Assembly (NCBI GenBank): GCA_007133995.1
Contig: SLLP01000078.1
Coordinates: 1-7,158 of the forward strand
Direction of reading: 5' to 3'
Source: Balneolales bacterium
GTDB taxonomy: Bacteria; Bacteroidota; Rhodothermia; Balneolales; Natronogracilivirgulaceae
Length of the DNA: 7,158 nt
Part shown: piece by piece, positions 1 through 6,690 of the stretch
Layout: every line of letters starts with the position of its first letter
Position numbering within the stretch: position 1 is the first letter of the stretch
The notes under the pieces: generated by a model
What the model was told of the DNA's origin: nothing
Database searches by the model: none
The model's input: the letters and a program-made list of their open reading frames with translations, nothing else
Translations under genes and position numbers: made by a program

Positions 1-74
1 GTGACAACTTCGGACGGGGTATGTTTGCCGTCAGATGCCGTAGTATGAATATGTAGATCCGATTTCAAGAACAT
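1..74 (-). CDS. PHP-domain metal-dependent phosphoesterase, N-terminal fragment
   Basis: This is the 5' end of a minus-strand gene that runs off the left edge; only 24 codons plus two bases are visible. Translation from the ATG at 74-72 gives MFLKSDLHIHTTASDGKH and then TPSEVV. The DLHIHTTASDG stretch matches the first conserved motif of the PHP (polymerase and histidinol phosphatase) superfamily, where the HxH pair binds catalytic metal ions. Known members with this kind of start include YciV/RnaAM-like (TrpH) 5'-3' exonucleases or nucleoside 3',5'-bisphosphate phosphatases, and other small phosphoesterases. The DNA polymerase III alpha subunit and PolX also have PHP domains, but an HIHTTASDG motif within 20 residues of the start fits the stand-alone TrpH-like group better. 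The start codon overlaps the stop of the upstream S41 protease gene as TAATG, which implies translational coupling in one operon. The exact substrate cannot be told from this fragment. Confidence 0.82.
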   Translation of the reverse strand, partial: MFLKSDLHIHTTASDGKHTPSEVV

Positions 75-1720
75 TAAGGCTCAAGAATTGAAAGGTAACG
101 ATCCCTGCTTTCAACTAAAGCTACAGCTCTCTTAGCTGTTTCATCCGTTTTGAGATGCTCTTTCATCCGGGCACGGGTACCATTGAAACGGGAGATGAGT
201 TCCAGATGGAGCTCTCTTTTTATATGCTCCCTATATCGTTCTTCATCGCGGTTTTTTTCCATTTCAATCAGCTTTTTCATGCCCTCGAAGCGATCTTCCT
301 CCCCTTCGAGCAAATTGGAATTCAGTGATTCTTTGAACCGGACAAAGTGGCGCTCCGCACGTGTGGTATATTTAAAATCCTGTTCGACCAGGTACTTTTG
401 GAACTCGGTATAAAAATCTTCCGGATCCAGATTCGGGTCAAGTTCGTCTTTCCCGGCAGTGTATTCATTGGCAAAGAAGAAGTAGTGACTGTTCTGAAGC
501 AGAGCGATCTCCAGCATGCTGTGTGCCCGCTGCTCGACCATCATGTCCGGCTCGATACCTATGCCCTCATATACAACTCTTCCGGAACGGGTTTTATAGC
601 GTGTTCTGAGTGAATCCGGCACATGTTCCATGGCAGCTACCTCTTCGTCAGTAAGGAAGGGAGTGGACTGGATTGACCTGCCACTTGGAACATAATATTT
701 GGATGTTGTGATTTTGAGTGTAGTATTATAGGATAATGGCTGAACAATCTGTACCAATCCCTTGCCGAAACTGCGTTCTCCAATGACAACAGCCCGGTCC
801 AGATCCTGCAGGGCTCCACTCACAATTTCAGAAGCACTGGCGCTTCCGTTGTTTTGGAGAATGATCAGCGGTTTATCGGCATAGACTGGCTGTTCGGATG
901 TTTCGTACTGCTGATTGGCCCGTGACATTCGTCCTTCTGTCCATACCACCTTTTCACCTGCAGGCACGAACTTGTCTATAATTTTGACAGCCTCGTCAAG
1001 TAATCCACCGGGGTTGTTTCGTAAATCCAGGACCAATCCATCCAGCGGCTCTTCCTTTTGCATCTCCAAAATGGCATTTCTTACCTCTTCAGCGGCGTTT
1101 TGAGCAAATCTTCTAAGCAGGATGTAACCAGTGCGTGATTCTGAATCAAGCAAACCATAATACGTGACGTTCCTGACCTCAATGGTTTCTCTCGTAAGCT
1201 CAAAGTCAAGCAGTTCTTCAATGCCGTATCGCTCTATAGTTATGACAACTGTGGTTCCGGGATCTCCGCGCAGCAGACTCTGCAGGTCTTCTGTGCTCAT
1301 TTGCGTGACATTGATGTTATCCACACTCTTGATAACATCACCTGCACGAACCCCGCGCCGTTCTGCCGAATAGCCCTCGATAGGTGCAATTACAACAAGC
1401 TGACCTCCACGGGCGCCAACTTCCAGGCCGACCCCTGCGTACTGCCCCGTTGTGACTATGTCCATTTGACGGCTGCCGGCTTCATCGATAAGGACAGTAT
1501 AGGGATCGAGCTCATTAAGCATGGCATTGATCCCGCTGCGAATCAGTCTTTCCGGATCAACTTCTTCAATATAGGAGCTGGAGACATTTTCATAAACCTC
1601 GCTGAAGATCCTGAAGTTTTTTTGCATCAGGAAATACGGATCAGGCCGCAGAATGAAACCGGCGCCGGCCATGCCTGCCAACAGTATGATAACGAGTAAA
1701 AAACGGGAAGAAAAACGCAT
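74..1720 (-). CDS. S41 family C-terminal processing peptidase (CtpA/Prc type)
   Basis: A 548-residue serine protease of family S41 that cleaves exported proteins near their C termini, acting at the outer face of the inner membrane. Residues 1-24 form a basic plus hydrophobic signal anchor with no obvious cleavage site. A helical N-terminal segment follows (about 30-85), then a PDZ domain (about 88-165) for binding substrate C termini, then the protease core. The core has the LDLRNNPGG motif (231-239) and NGSASASE (291-298). Aligned on the spacing of E. coli Prc (Ser430, Asp441, Lys455), the nucleophile is Ser295, with Asp306 in LQD and Lys320 in FGKG, so the Ser/Lys catalytic pair is intact. 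Residues about 397-548 are a charged helical tail resembling that of FCB-group homologues. The ATG start at 1720 lies 45 bp after the transglycosylase stop and has no strong ribosome binding site. The stop overlaps the PHP gene start. The family is certain; the specific substrates are unknown. Confidence 0.96.
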   Translation of the reverse strand: MRFSSRFLLVIILLAGMAGAGFILRPDPYFLMQKNFRIFSEVYENVSSSYIEEVDPERLIRSGINAMLNELDPYTVLIDEAGSRQMDIVTTGQYAGVGLEVGARGGQLVVIAPIEGYSAERRGVRAGDVIKSVDNINVTQMSTEDLQSLLRGDPGTTVVITIERYGIEELLDFELTRETIEVRNVTYYGLLDSESRTGYILLRRFAQNAAEEVRNAILEMQKEEPLDGLVLDLRNNPGGLLDEAVKIIDKFVPAGEKVVWTEGRMSRANQQYETSEQPVYADKPLIILQNNGSASASEIVSGALQDLDRAVVIGERSFGKGLVQIVQPLSYNTTLKITTSKYYVPSGRSIQSTPFLTDEEVAAMEHVPDSLRTRYKTRSGRVVYEGIGIEPDMMVEQRAHSMLEIALLQNSHYFFFANEYTAGKDELDPNLDPEDFYTEFQKYLVEQDFKYTTRAERHFVRFKESLNSNLLEGEEDRFEGMKKLIEMEKNRDEERYREHIKRELHLELISRFNGTRARMKEHLKTDETAKRAVALVESRDRYLSILEP

Positions 1721-1765
1721 AGGAAATAACTTACCTGGCGTCAGATTATTACAGAATTGCGAACA

Positions 1766-3781
1766 TCAGTTAGGAATGCGTAACGTTTGTCCGACATAAA
1801 TTCGTGTAGACTGAAGGTTGTTTAGACGCTGAATGGCCTGAACACTTGTGTTGAAGCTTCGTGCAATGACGGAAAGATTGTCGTTGTGCCGAACGGTATA
1901 GGTCCGGTAGTCTCCATCTCCGCTTGTGGCAACCCTTGCAGATGGGGATGATACGGAGAAATTGTTCCGCTCAGCACTGTTCATATTATTAATCTGGGCA
2001 TACTGATCACGCAGCTGGGCCGGAACATAGATCGTGAGACGCTGACCGGGACGAATAAGGTTGCCTATATTATTCCAGGACCTGATCCGCCAGGCCTGGG
2101 TGTCAAACCACTCGGCAATATGGCCAACCGTATCGCCTGATTTAACCACATAGGTCACTGCGGCGGAGTTGGCAGGCCGATTGGCCGTAGGGGCCTGGGT
2201 CGTTGCCCGAAGGCGAGCTGTTTGTGCCCTGGAGGGCTCATCGGAACGGATAGCTACATTACCACCGCCGGGTATGGGAATGACCAGGTCCTGACCCGGA
2301 TGAATGATGCTGCTGAGACCTTCGTTTGCCTGGTACAAAGAGCGAACCGAGGTCCCGTAACGATTGGCAATGAGCCCGAGTGTTTCACCGCGCTTCACCG
2401 TATGGATGACCAGATCGTTCATCCGTTTCTCCTCGGGTATCTCATTATAAGCAAGCATGAAGACCTCTTTAGAGCCTTTGGGTATTTTTAGCGGATACGG
2501 ATCCTCGCCCGGGGGTGTTGCCCAGCGAAGCAGCTCCGGATTCAGATATCGCAACTCCTGGGTGGAAATACCGGCACAATCAGCAAGTACACTAAGCTCC
2601 ACCGAACCATGTATTTCCGCTATGTCATATTCATAGGGTTCGGCATCGTAATGTCGTTCAAAACCAAAATCTTCGGGATTCATCGCCACCAGAGTCGCGG
2701 CAATAAAGCCGGGCACGTAGCCCCGAGTCTCCCTGGGCAGAAACGGATATATCTCCCAGTAGTTGCGCACACCACCTGCACTGCGAACCGACCTGAGCAT
2801 CCGGCGTGTGCTGACATTATAATTTGCAAGAGCAAGGTGCCAGTCGCCGTTCCAGTATTCGTGCAGATCCCGCAGATGCCTTGCCGCTGCGCGGGTTGAC
2901 TTGACCGGATCACGCCGTTCATCTATCCACCAGTTCACCTCCAACCCATACACGGAGCCGGTGGCATAAATAAACTGCCACATCCCCACAGCACGTGCAT
3001 GTGATCGTGCTGAAGGCACAAGTCCGCTCTCAATCATCGCAAGATGCACCAACTCTTCGGGAACATTCTCCTCGCGAAATATCTCGCGCATCATGGGAAA
3101 ATAGCGGACGGAACGCTGCAGCCAGCGTTCCATAATTTCCGGACGACGCACGGTCAGATATGCGATATGATTGTTCACCTGCCGGTTCCGGATGAGCGGG
3201 ACCTGCGTTTTTCCGATTTCAAGATCTTCGGGCAGTACAAACATCTGCTTATCAAACCAATCACCTTCTTCCGCCATCATCAGTTCCTGATGCACCTGAA
3301 AAATTTCACTCTGGGCATCGACGAGAGGATCAGTTATGCCATAAAACTCCTGATATTCGGTCATAATCGTGCGGTAGAGCTCGGCAAACTGGCGACTATT
3401 TCGGATCTCCGGGTAATCGTCCAATAATGACTGGATCGCATTGAGCCCCTCAGTAATATAATCTTCGGCAGATACCAGATCATCGTTGATCTGGGCTTCG
3501 AGCGCCAGAAGATGACCTCTGTAGATATAAGCAAGCCGCTGCAACATCTCTGCCGACAGGCGGTTGGTTCCGCCTTCATCGACCTCAATTGACATTTCCC
3601 TGTCAAATACCGGCGGATCAGGTCGCTCGAATACGGGATACCTCATCAATTCAGCACGATTCACATGAAGCAACAGCGGTTCCATTGTTCGATAGTCGAT
3701 GGCTGCATCCCGATCCTGGGCAAAAAGTCCACCTGCCAATAAAAATACCGCACATGCTGTCGGAAACACTCTGTATATCAT
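1766..3781 (-). CDS. LysM-containing lytic transglycosylase, MltD type
   Basis: A 671-residue secreted peptidoglycan lytic transglycosylase, which cleaves the MurNAc-GlcNAc bond to leave a 1,6-anhydro-MurNAc end. The chosen start is the ATG at 3781; an in-frame TTG four codons upstream is possible but less likely. Residues 1-22 (MIYRVFPTACAVFLLAGGLFA) form a signal peptide; there is no lipobox cysteine, so unlike E. coli MltD it is probably not a lipoprotein. Residues about 25-200 are a largely helical region without a recognised domain. The SLT/GEWL domain covers about 200-370: the catalytic glutamate is Glu251 in MIESG, followed by AVGMWQF (264-270), AAARHL and ALANYN. Three LysM repeats for binding glycan occur at about 458-502, 542-586 and 626-670, separated by Ser/Thr/Ala/Asn-rich linkers. 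It is larger than E. coli MltD (about 450 residues) because of the N-terminal region and the third LysM. It lies 45 bp upstream of the S41 protease gene and is probably the first gene of that operon. Confidence 0.94.
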   Translation of the reverse strand: MIYRVFPTACAVFLLAGGLFAQDRDAAIDYRTMEPLLLHVNRAELMRYPVFERPDPPVFDREMSIEVDEGGTNRLSAEMLQRLAYIYRGHLLALEAQINDDLVSAEDYITEGLNAIQSLLDDYPEIRNSRQFAELYRTIMTEYQEFYGITDPLVDAQSEIFQVHQELMMAEEGDWFDKQMFVLPEDLEIGKTQVPLIRNRQVNNHIAYLTVRRPEIMERWLQRSVRYFPMMREIFREENVPEELVHLAMIESGLVPSARSHARAVGMWQFIYATGSVYGLEVNWWIDERRDPVKSTRAAARHLRDLHEYWNGDWHLALANYNVSTRRMLRSVRSAGGVRNYWEIYPFLPRETRGYVPGFIAATLVAMNPEDFGFERHYDAEPYEYDIAEIHGSVELSVLADCAGISTQELRYLNPELLRWATPPGEDPYPLKIPKGSKEVFMLAYNEIPEEKRMNDLVIHTVKRGETLGLIANRYGTSVRSLYQANEGLSSIIHPGQDLVIPIPGGGNVAIRSDEPSRAQTARLRATTQAPTANRPANSAAVTYVVKSGDTVGHIAEWFDTQAWRIRSWNNIGNLIRPGQRLTIYVPAQLRDQYAQINNMNSAERNNFSVSSPSARVATSGDGDYRTYTVRHNDNLSVIARSFNTSVQAIQRLNNLQSTRIYVGQTLRIPN

Positions 3782-3820
3782 GATATTCAACAATTTAACC
3801 CGGATGAATGACAGTTAATT

Positions 3821-3852
3821 ATTAAAAAAGCGACAGCATCGTTCATGCTACC
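3821..3852 (-). terminator. Candidate Rho-independent terminator after nadE
   Basis: Read on the minus strand, positions 3852-3832 can fold as GGTAGCAT, loop GAACG, ATGCTGTC. That is an 8-bp stem with two internal G-U pairs and a 5-base loop. It is followed after two bases by a run of six T (3829-3824) and then an AT-rich stretch. It begins 60 bases past the nadE stop codon and ends about 40 bases before the transglycosylase start, so it would separate nadE from the following operon. The stem is modest in GC content, so termination may be partial. Confidence 0.6.
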
Positions 3853-3911
3853 GAACATATCCGTTTAATTTACGTTAAATGTGTGACAATCGAAAAAAAT
3901 TGTAGTGACTG

Positions 3912-5585
3912 TCACATCTCTGTCCAGCGCTGCACGATGGGCAGACGCCGGCCGGATCCAAAGGCTTTTGAACTGACCCTCAGACCGGGAGCCGATTGCC
4001 TGCGCTTATACTCGTTGCGGTCGACCATCCGAGCAACATCATGTACCTGATCAATATCAAATCCCAGTTCTGAAATCATTCCCGCCGGAAGCTGATCCTC
4101 AACATAAGCCTTGAGAATACCGTCAAGAATGTCGTACTCAGGAAGTGAGTCGGTATCTTTTTGATCGGGCCTAAGCTCGGCACTCGGCGGCTTTTGAATG
4201 GTGTTCCAGGGAATGACCTCTTTTCCATAAAAGGATTCATTGAGCCAGCGTGAAATGGCATATACCTCTGTTTTGTACACATCAGAGAGGATGGACAAGC
4301 CCCCGGCCATATCTCCGTAAAGCGTACAATAGCCGACGGCAAGTTCCGACTTATTGCCGGTGTTTAGCAGCATATGTCCAAATTTGTTTGATATGGCCAT
4401 GAGAATAGCGCCTCTGCTACGGCTTTGCAGGTTCTCCTCGGCAACGTCAAACTCCGCATCCCCGAATACTGGTGCCAATACCTCCAGGAAGGATTCGAGG
4501 ATGGAGTTGATGGGCAGCTCATGTAGCCGTATACCCAGGTTGCGCGCCAGCTTTTCGGAATCGGAGACACTTCCTTCTGATGAAAAGCGGGAAGGCATGG
4601 TGATACCCAGCACATTTTCGGGTCCCATGGCTTCGCAGGCGATGACGGCGGTCAGAGCCGAGTCAATCCCCCCGCTCAGGCCCATGACCACCTTGCCGGG
4701 CATCCCGCTCTTTTTAACGTAATCACTCAAACCATGCACCAACGCCCTGAAAATACGCTCTTCACTACCCGGAAATGGTTTGATGCGCACCCCGGAAACC
4801 AGGGGTTTCGGTTCACCAGATTCAGGCCACTCAAAATCAGCATAGTCCTCCTCAAACGTGGCCAGTCTGACAAGCACCTTGCCATCCGACGAAATTACCG
4901 AGCTGATGCCGTCAAAAATCAATTCCGTATTAGCCCCGACCTGGTTTGCATAAAACAGTGGAATACCAAGCCTGCGGGCATGGCGCTGAAGCATATCCTC
5001 ACGCATTTCCGGTTTTCGCTTAGTAAAGGGCGATGCTGATATATTGACAATCACCTCGGCACCCAGGTTCCTCAATTCATCAGCCGGGTCCAAATTGTAT
5101 GTATGGTAATTGTGCTCGTTCTGATTATTCCAGATATCCTCGCATATGGTAACACCCCACTTTCTGCCGGCCCACTCCATCAGACGTGTCTTCCGGTTCG
5201 GTTCAAAATACCGGAATTCATCAAAAACATCGTAGGTTGGTAGCAGCGTTTTATTCACCACATCCACGATGCTGCCATTATGGGCAAGTATGGCAGCGTT
5301 GAATAGCGGTCTGCCCGCTGACTCACCGTTTTTTCGAATGGTTCCAAAAAGCAATGCCGTCTGGCCGGTGGCGCGCGCAATTCTTTCGTTTTCAGTCTGA
5401 ACTGCATTAATAAACGCCTTTCGCTCCAGCAGGTCCATGGGAGGATAACCGCAGGTTACCAGTTCCGGCAGTATAAGCAAATCCATGCGGTCGTTCCCGG
5501 CATCCCGTAGTGCCTGCAGCACCAACGCTGAGTTGCCCTTCACATCTCCAACAATAACATTGATTTGCTGTATACGGATTCGCAT
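3912..5585 (-). CDS. nadE: Glutamine-dependent NAD+ synthetase
   Basis: A 557-residue two-domain enzyme that makes NAD+ from nicotinic acid adenine dinucleotide, ATP and glutamine: the last step of de novo and Preiss-Handler NAD synthesis, in the cytoplasm. Residues 1 to about 265 are a nitrilase-type glutaminase domain with an intact Glu-Lys-Cys triad: Glu41 in LPELV, Lys112 in VNKTLLP and Cys148 in VTICEDIW. Residues about 270-557 are the NAD synthetase ATP-pyrophosphatase domain, with the P-loop SGGIDS at 304-309 and conserved NTGNKSE (408-414) and YGDMAGG (423-429) stretches. The C-terminal YKRRQSAPG motif (526-534) is also typical. The length matches the compact bacterial glutamine-dependent form, so no separate glutaminase is needed. 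The ATG at 5585 begins directly with the nitrilase strand (MRIRIQQINVIVGD), which supports the start. The gene diverges from the GNAT gene and is probably transcribed alone, with its promoter in 5586-5717 and the candidate terminator at 3821-3852. Confidence 0.97.
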   Translation of the reverse strand: MRIRIQQINVIVGDVKGNSALVLQALRDAGNDRMDLLILPELVTCGYPPMDLLERKAFINAVQTENERIARATGQTALLFGTIRKNGESAGRPLFNAAILAHNGSIVDVVNKTLLPTYDVFDEFRYFEPNRKTRLMEWAGRKWGVTICEDIWNNQNEHNYHTYNLDPADELRNLGAEVIVNISASPFTKRKPEMREDMLQRHARRLGIPLFYANQVGANTELIFDGISSVISSDGKVLVRLATFEEDYADFEWPESGEPKPLVSGVRIKPFPGSEERIFRALVHGLSDYVKKSGMPGKVVMGLSGGIDSALTAVIACEAMGPENVLGITMPSRFSSEGSVSDSEKLARNLGIRLHELPINSILESFLEVLAPVFGDAEFDVAEENLQSRSRGAILMAISNKFGHMLLNTGNKSELAVGYCTLYGDMAGGLSILSDVYKTEVYAISRWLNESFYGKEVIPWNTIQKPPSAELRPDQKDTDSLPEYDILDGILKAYVEDQLPAGMISELGFDIDQVHDVARMVDRNEYKRRQSAPGLRVSSKAFGSGRRLPIVQRWTEM

Positions 5586-5717
5586 AAGGTGTACAAAAAG
5601 TTACGTATTAAATTGCGGTACCGGTTATATTATCCGATAAGCGGCGCATGATCCGCAATAACCAAAGTCTGTTTTCTGTCGTTCAAGATACTGCTGTACC
5701 GGAAACGGTCAAAACAC
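5586..5717. promoter_or_regulatory. Divergent promoter region between nadE and the GNAT gene
   Basis: This 132-bp non-coding gap separates two divergently transcribed genes, so it should contain both promoters. I see no strong consensus for either sigma-70 or the Bacteroidota -33/-7 elements. On the minus strand an AT-rich GGATAATATAACC (5638-5626) could supply a -10 for nadE, but the matching -35 is weak. Two palindromes lie side by side: TTATC-C-GATAA at 5630-5640, and the imperfect GCGG-CG-CATG-AT-CCGC at 5641-5656. Either could be an operator, or they may be chance. The promoter role comes from gene orientation, not from a recognised motif. Confidence 0.45.
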
Positions 5718-6182
5718 ATGCAGCAAAAAGTCGCTGATGATATCATTGTGCAGCGTGACAGTATCCCGCACCTGGATGCTGTCCGCGAGCTGAACCGCCA
5801 GGTTTTTGGTGAGGATCGGCTCATCAACCGGCTGGATCACGATCCCCTGATCTTTCTGACGGCTCATATAGAGGGCAGTCTGGCCGGATTCAAAATCGGT
5901 TACGCATTAAACCGGCGCGTTTTCTACTCTGCCAAAAGTGCCACAGCACCAGAATTCCGGCGCCGCGGCGTGGCAGGAGTGCTCATGAAGGCCATGATGG
6001 ACGATGCCACTCTGCTGGGTTTTGCCGAATTGCAGTACGATACCTTTCCTTCACTCTACCCCGGAATGCTGGTGATTGGATTCCGGCACGGCTTCAACAT
6101 TAAAAGTATGGAGTGGAATAAGGATTTTGATGACTTCCAGGTCAGGCTGGCACGAACCCTGCCTGACCTTTACATCCGGTGA
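5718..6182 (+). CDS. GNAT family N-acetyltransferase
   Basis: A 154-residue protein of the GNAT fold, expected to transfer an acetyl group from acetyl-CoA to an amine; the substrate is unknown. Residues 45-75 hold the central strands (LAGFKIGYALNRRVFYSAKS). Motif A follows, with the acetyl-CoA pyrophosphate-binding loop at FRRRGVAGVLM (80-90), matching the usual Q/R-x-x-G-x-G/A pattern. The later segment (GFAELQYDTFPS, then MLVIGFRHGFNIKSMEW) corresponds to the strands 5-7 region, including a GFxI-type ending common in this family. The length is usual for a single-domain GNAT. The start is the ATG at 5718; the only ribosome-binding-like stretch is a poor GGAAACGG about 10 bases upstream. It is the only plus-strand gene here, divergent from nadE and converging on the Nudix gene with 33 bp between stops, so it is probably a single transcription unit. 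Nothing in the context points to a specific substrate. Confidence 0.85.
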   Translation: MQQKVADDIIVQRDSIPHLDAVRELNRQVFGEDRLINRLDHDPLIFLTAHIEGSLAGFKIGYALNRRVFYSAKSATAPEFRRRGVAGVLMKAMMDDATLLGFAELQYDTFPSLYPGMLVIGFRHGFNIKSMEWNKDFDDFQVRLARTLPDLYIR

Positions 6183-6215
6183 ACAAACTGGCCGCCACTT
6201 CTCAACTTTCAGATT

Positions 6216-6689
6216 TCAGATAAATTTTGGAAGCCCGGATCCAATTTCATCAAGGTAATCACCGAGAAACCCGGTACGCAGATAAGCGGGATGGATATCG
6301 GCCCGGTCCAGGTCCAAAAACGGTAAAAATGCCACGTCGCGGATTATCTGGTCATGCCGGGGGTATTCAGGATCCGTACCCTTTTGCATCATTCCACCCA
6401 GTCGCCGGCACAGATAATAAAACTCAACGGCATGAACCTCATCCGTGATCACCTCGTGCAAGTACCAAAGCGGACCCGGAACTACTTCGATCCCTGTCTC
6501 CTCCCGCATCTCCCTCTTCAGTGCATCGGTGAGCACCTCTCCAAAATTGACTCCACCACCCGGCGGCATCCAGATCAGCTCCTCGGCAACCGGGGAAAGC
6601 AACTGAACCATCAGAAGAGCATCCTCCTCCACCAGCAAACCGTTGACGCGAACCCGAACCTTGTTTCCGATCGACCCGGAGTCTGTCAT
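6216..6689 (-). CDS. Nudix hydrolase
   Basis: A 157-residue Nudix-fold pyrophosphohydrolase that would hydrolyse a nucleoside diphosphate linked to another group, using divalent metal. The complete Nudix box (G-x5-E-x7-R-E-U-x-E-E-x-G-U) is present at residues 45-67, running from GGVNFGE to REMREETGI with all catalytic glutamates intact. The strand before it (KVRVRVNGLLVEEDALLMVQLL, about 10-31) and IWMPPGGG are typical of ADP-ribose/NDP-sugar or house-cleaning NTP subfamilies, but substrate class cannot be read from the box. The preferred start is the ATG at 6689, which leaves a single base after the pyrG stop codon (TGATATG). The frame stays open into pyrG and a start at 6773 would add 28 residues, but these have no Nudix-like features and overlap pyrG, so I reject it. 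The close spacing implies cotranscription and probable translational coupling with pyrG. Confidence 0.93.
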   Translation of the reverse strand: MTDSGSIGNKVRVRVNGLLVEEDALLMVQLLSPVAEELIWMPPGGGVNFGEVLTDALKREMREETGIEVVPGPLWYLHEVITDEVHAVEFYYLCRRLGGMMQKGTDPEYPRHDQIIRDVAFLPFLDLDRADIHPAYLRTGFLGDYLDEIGSGLPKFI

Positions 6690-6690
6690 A

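Noticed and set aside
1301..1699. Plus-strand open frame of 132 codons
   Set aside because: It lies wholly opposite the S41 protease gene, whose PDZ and N-terminal regions are clearly conserved, and its product shows no recognisable domain or usable start context.
3044..3427. Plus-strand open frame of 127 codons
   Set aside because: It lies antisense to the N-terminal and SLT regions of the transglycosylase; the composition looks like a reverse-complement shadow and there is no protein motif.
3782..3793. TTG start four codons upstream for the transglycosylase
   Set aside because: The ATG at 3781 gives a standard signal peptide and is the more usual codon; neither has a clear ribosome binding site, so the TTG cannot be fully excluded.
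4354..4722. Plus-strand open frame of 122 codons
   Set aside because: It lies opposite the highly conserved synthetase domain of nadE, so it is best explained as a shadow.
5641..5717. Possible small gene or longer N terminus for the GNAT protein
   Set aside because: I see no convincing start codon with conserved coding upstream of 5718, and the region is better explained as promoter DNA.
6183..6215. Shared bidirectional terminator between the GNAT and Nudix genes
   Set aside because: The 33-bp gap shows no convincing hairpin or T-tract on either strand.
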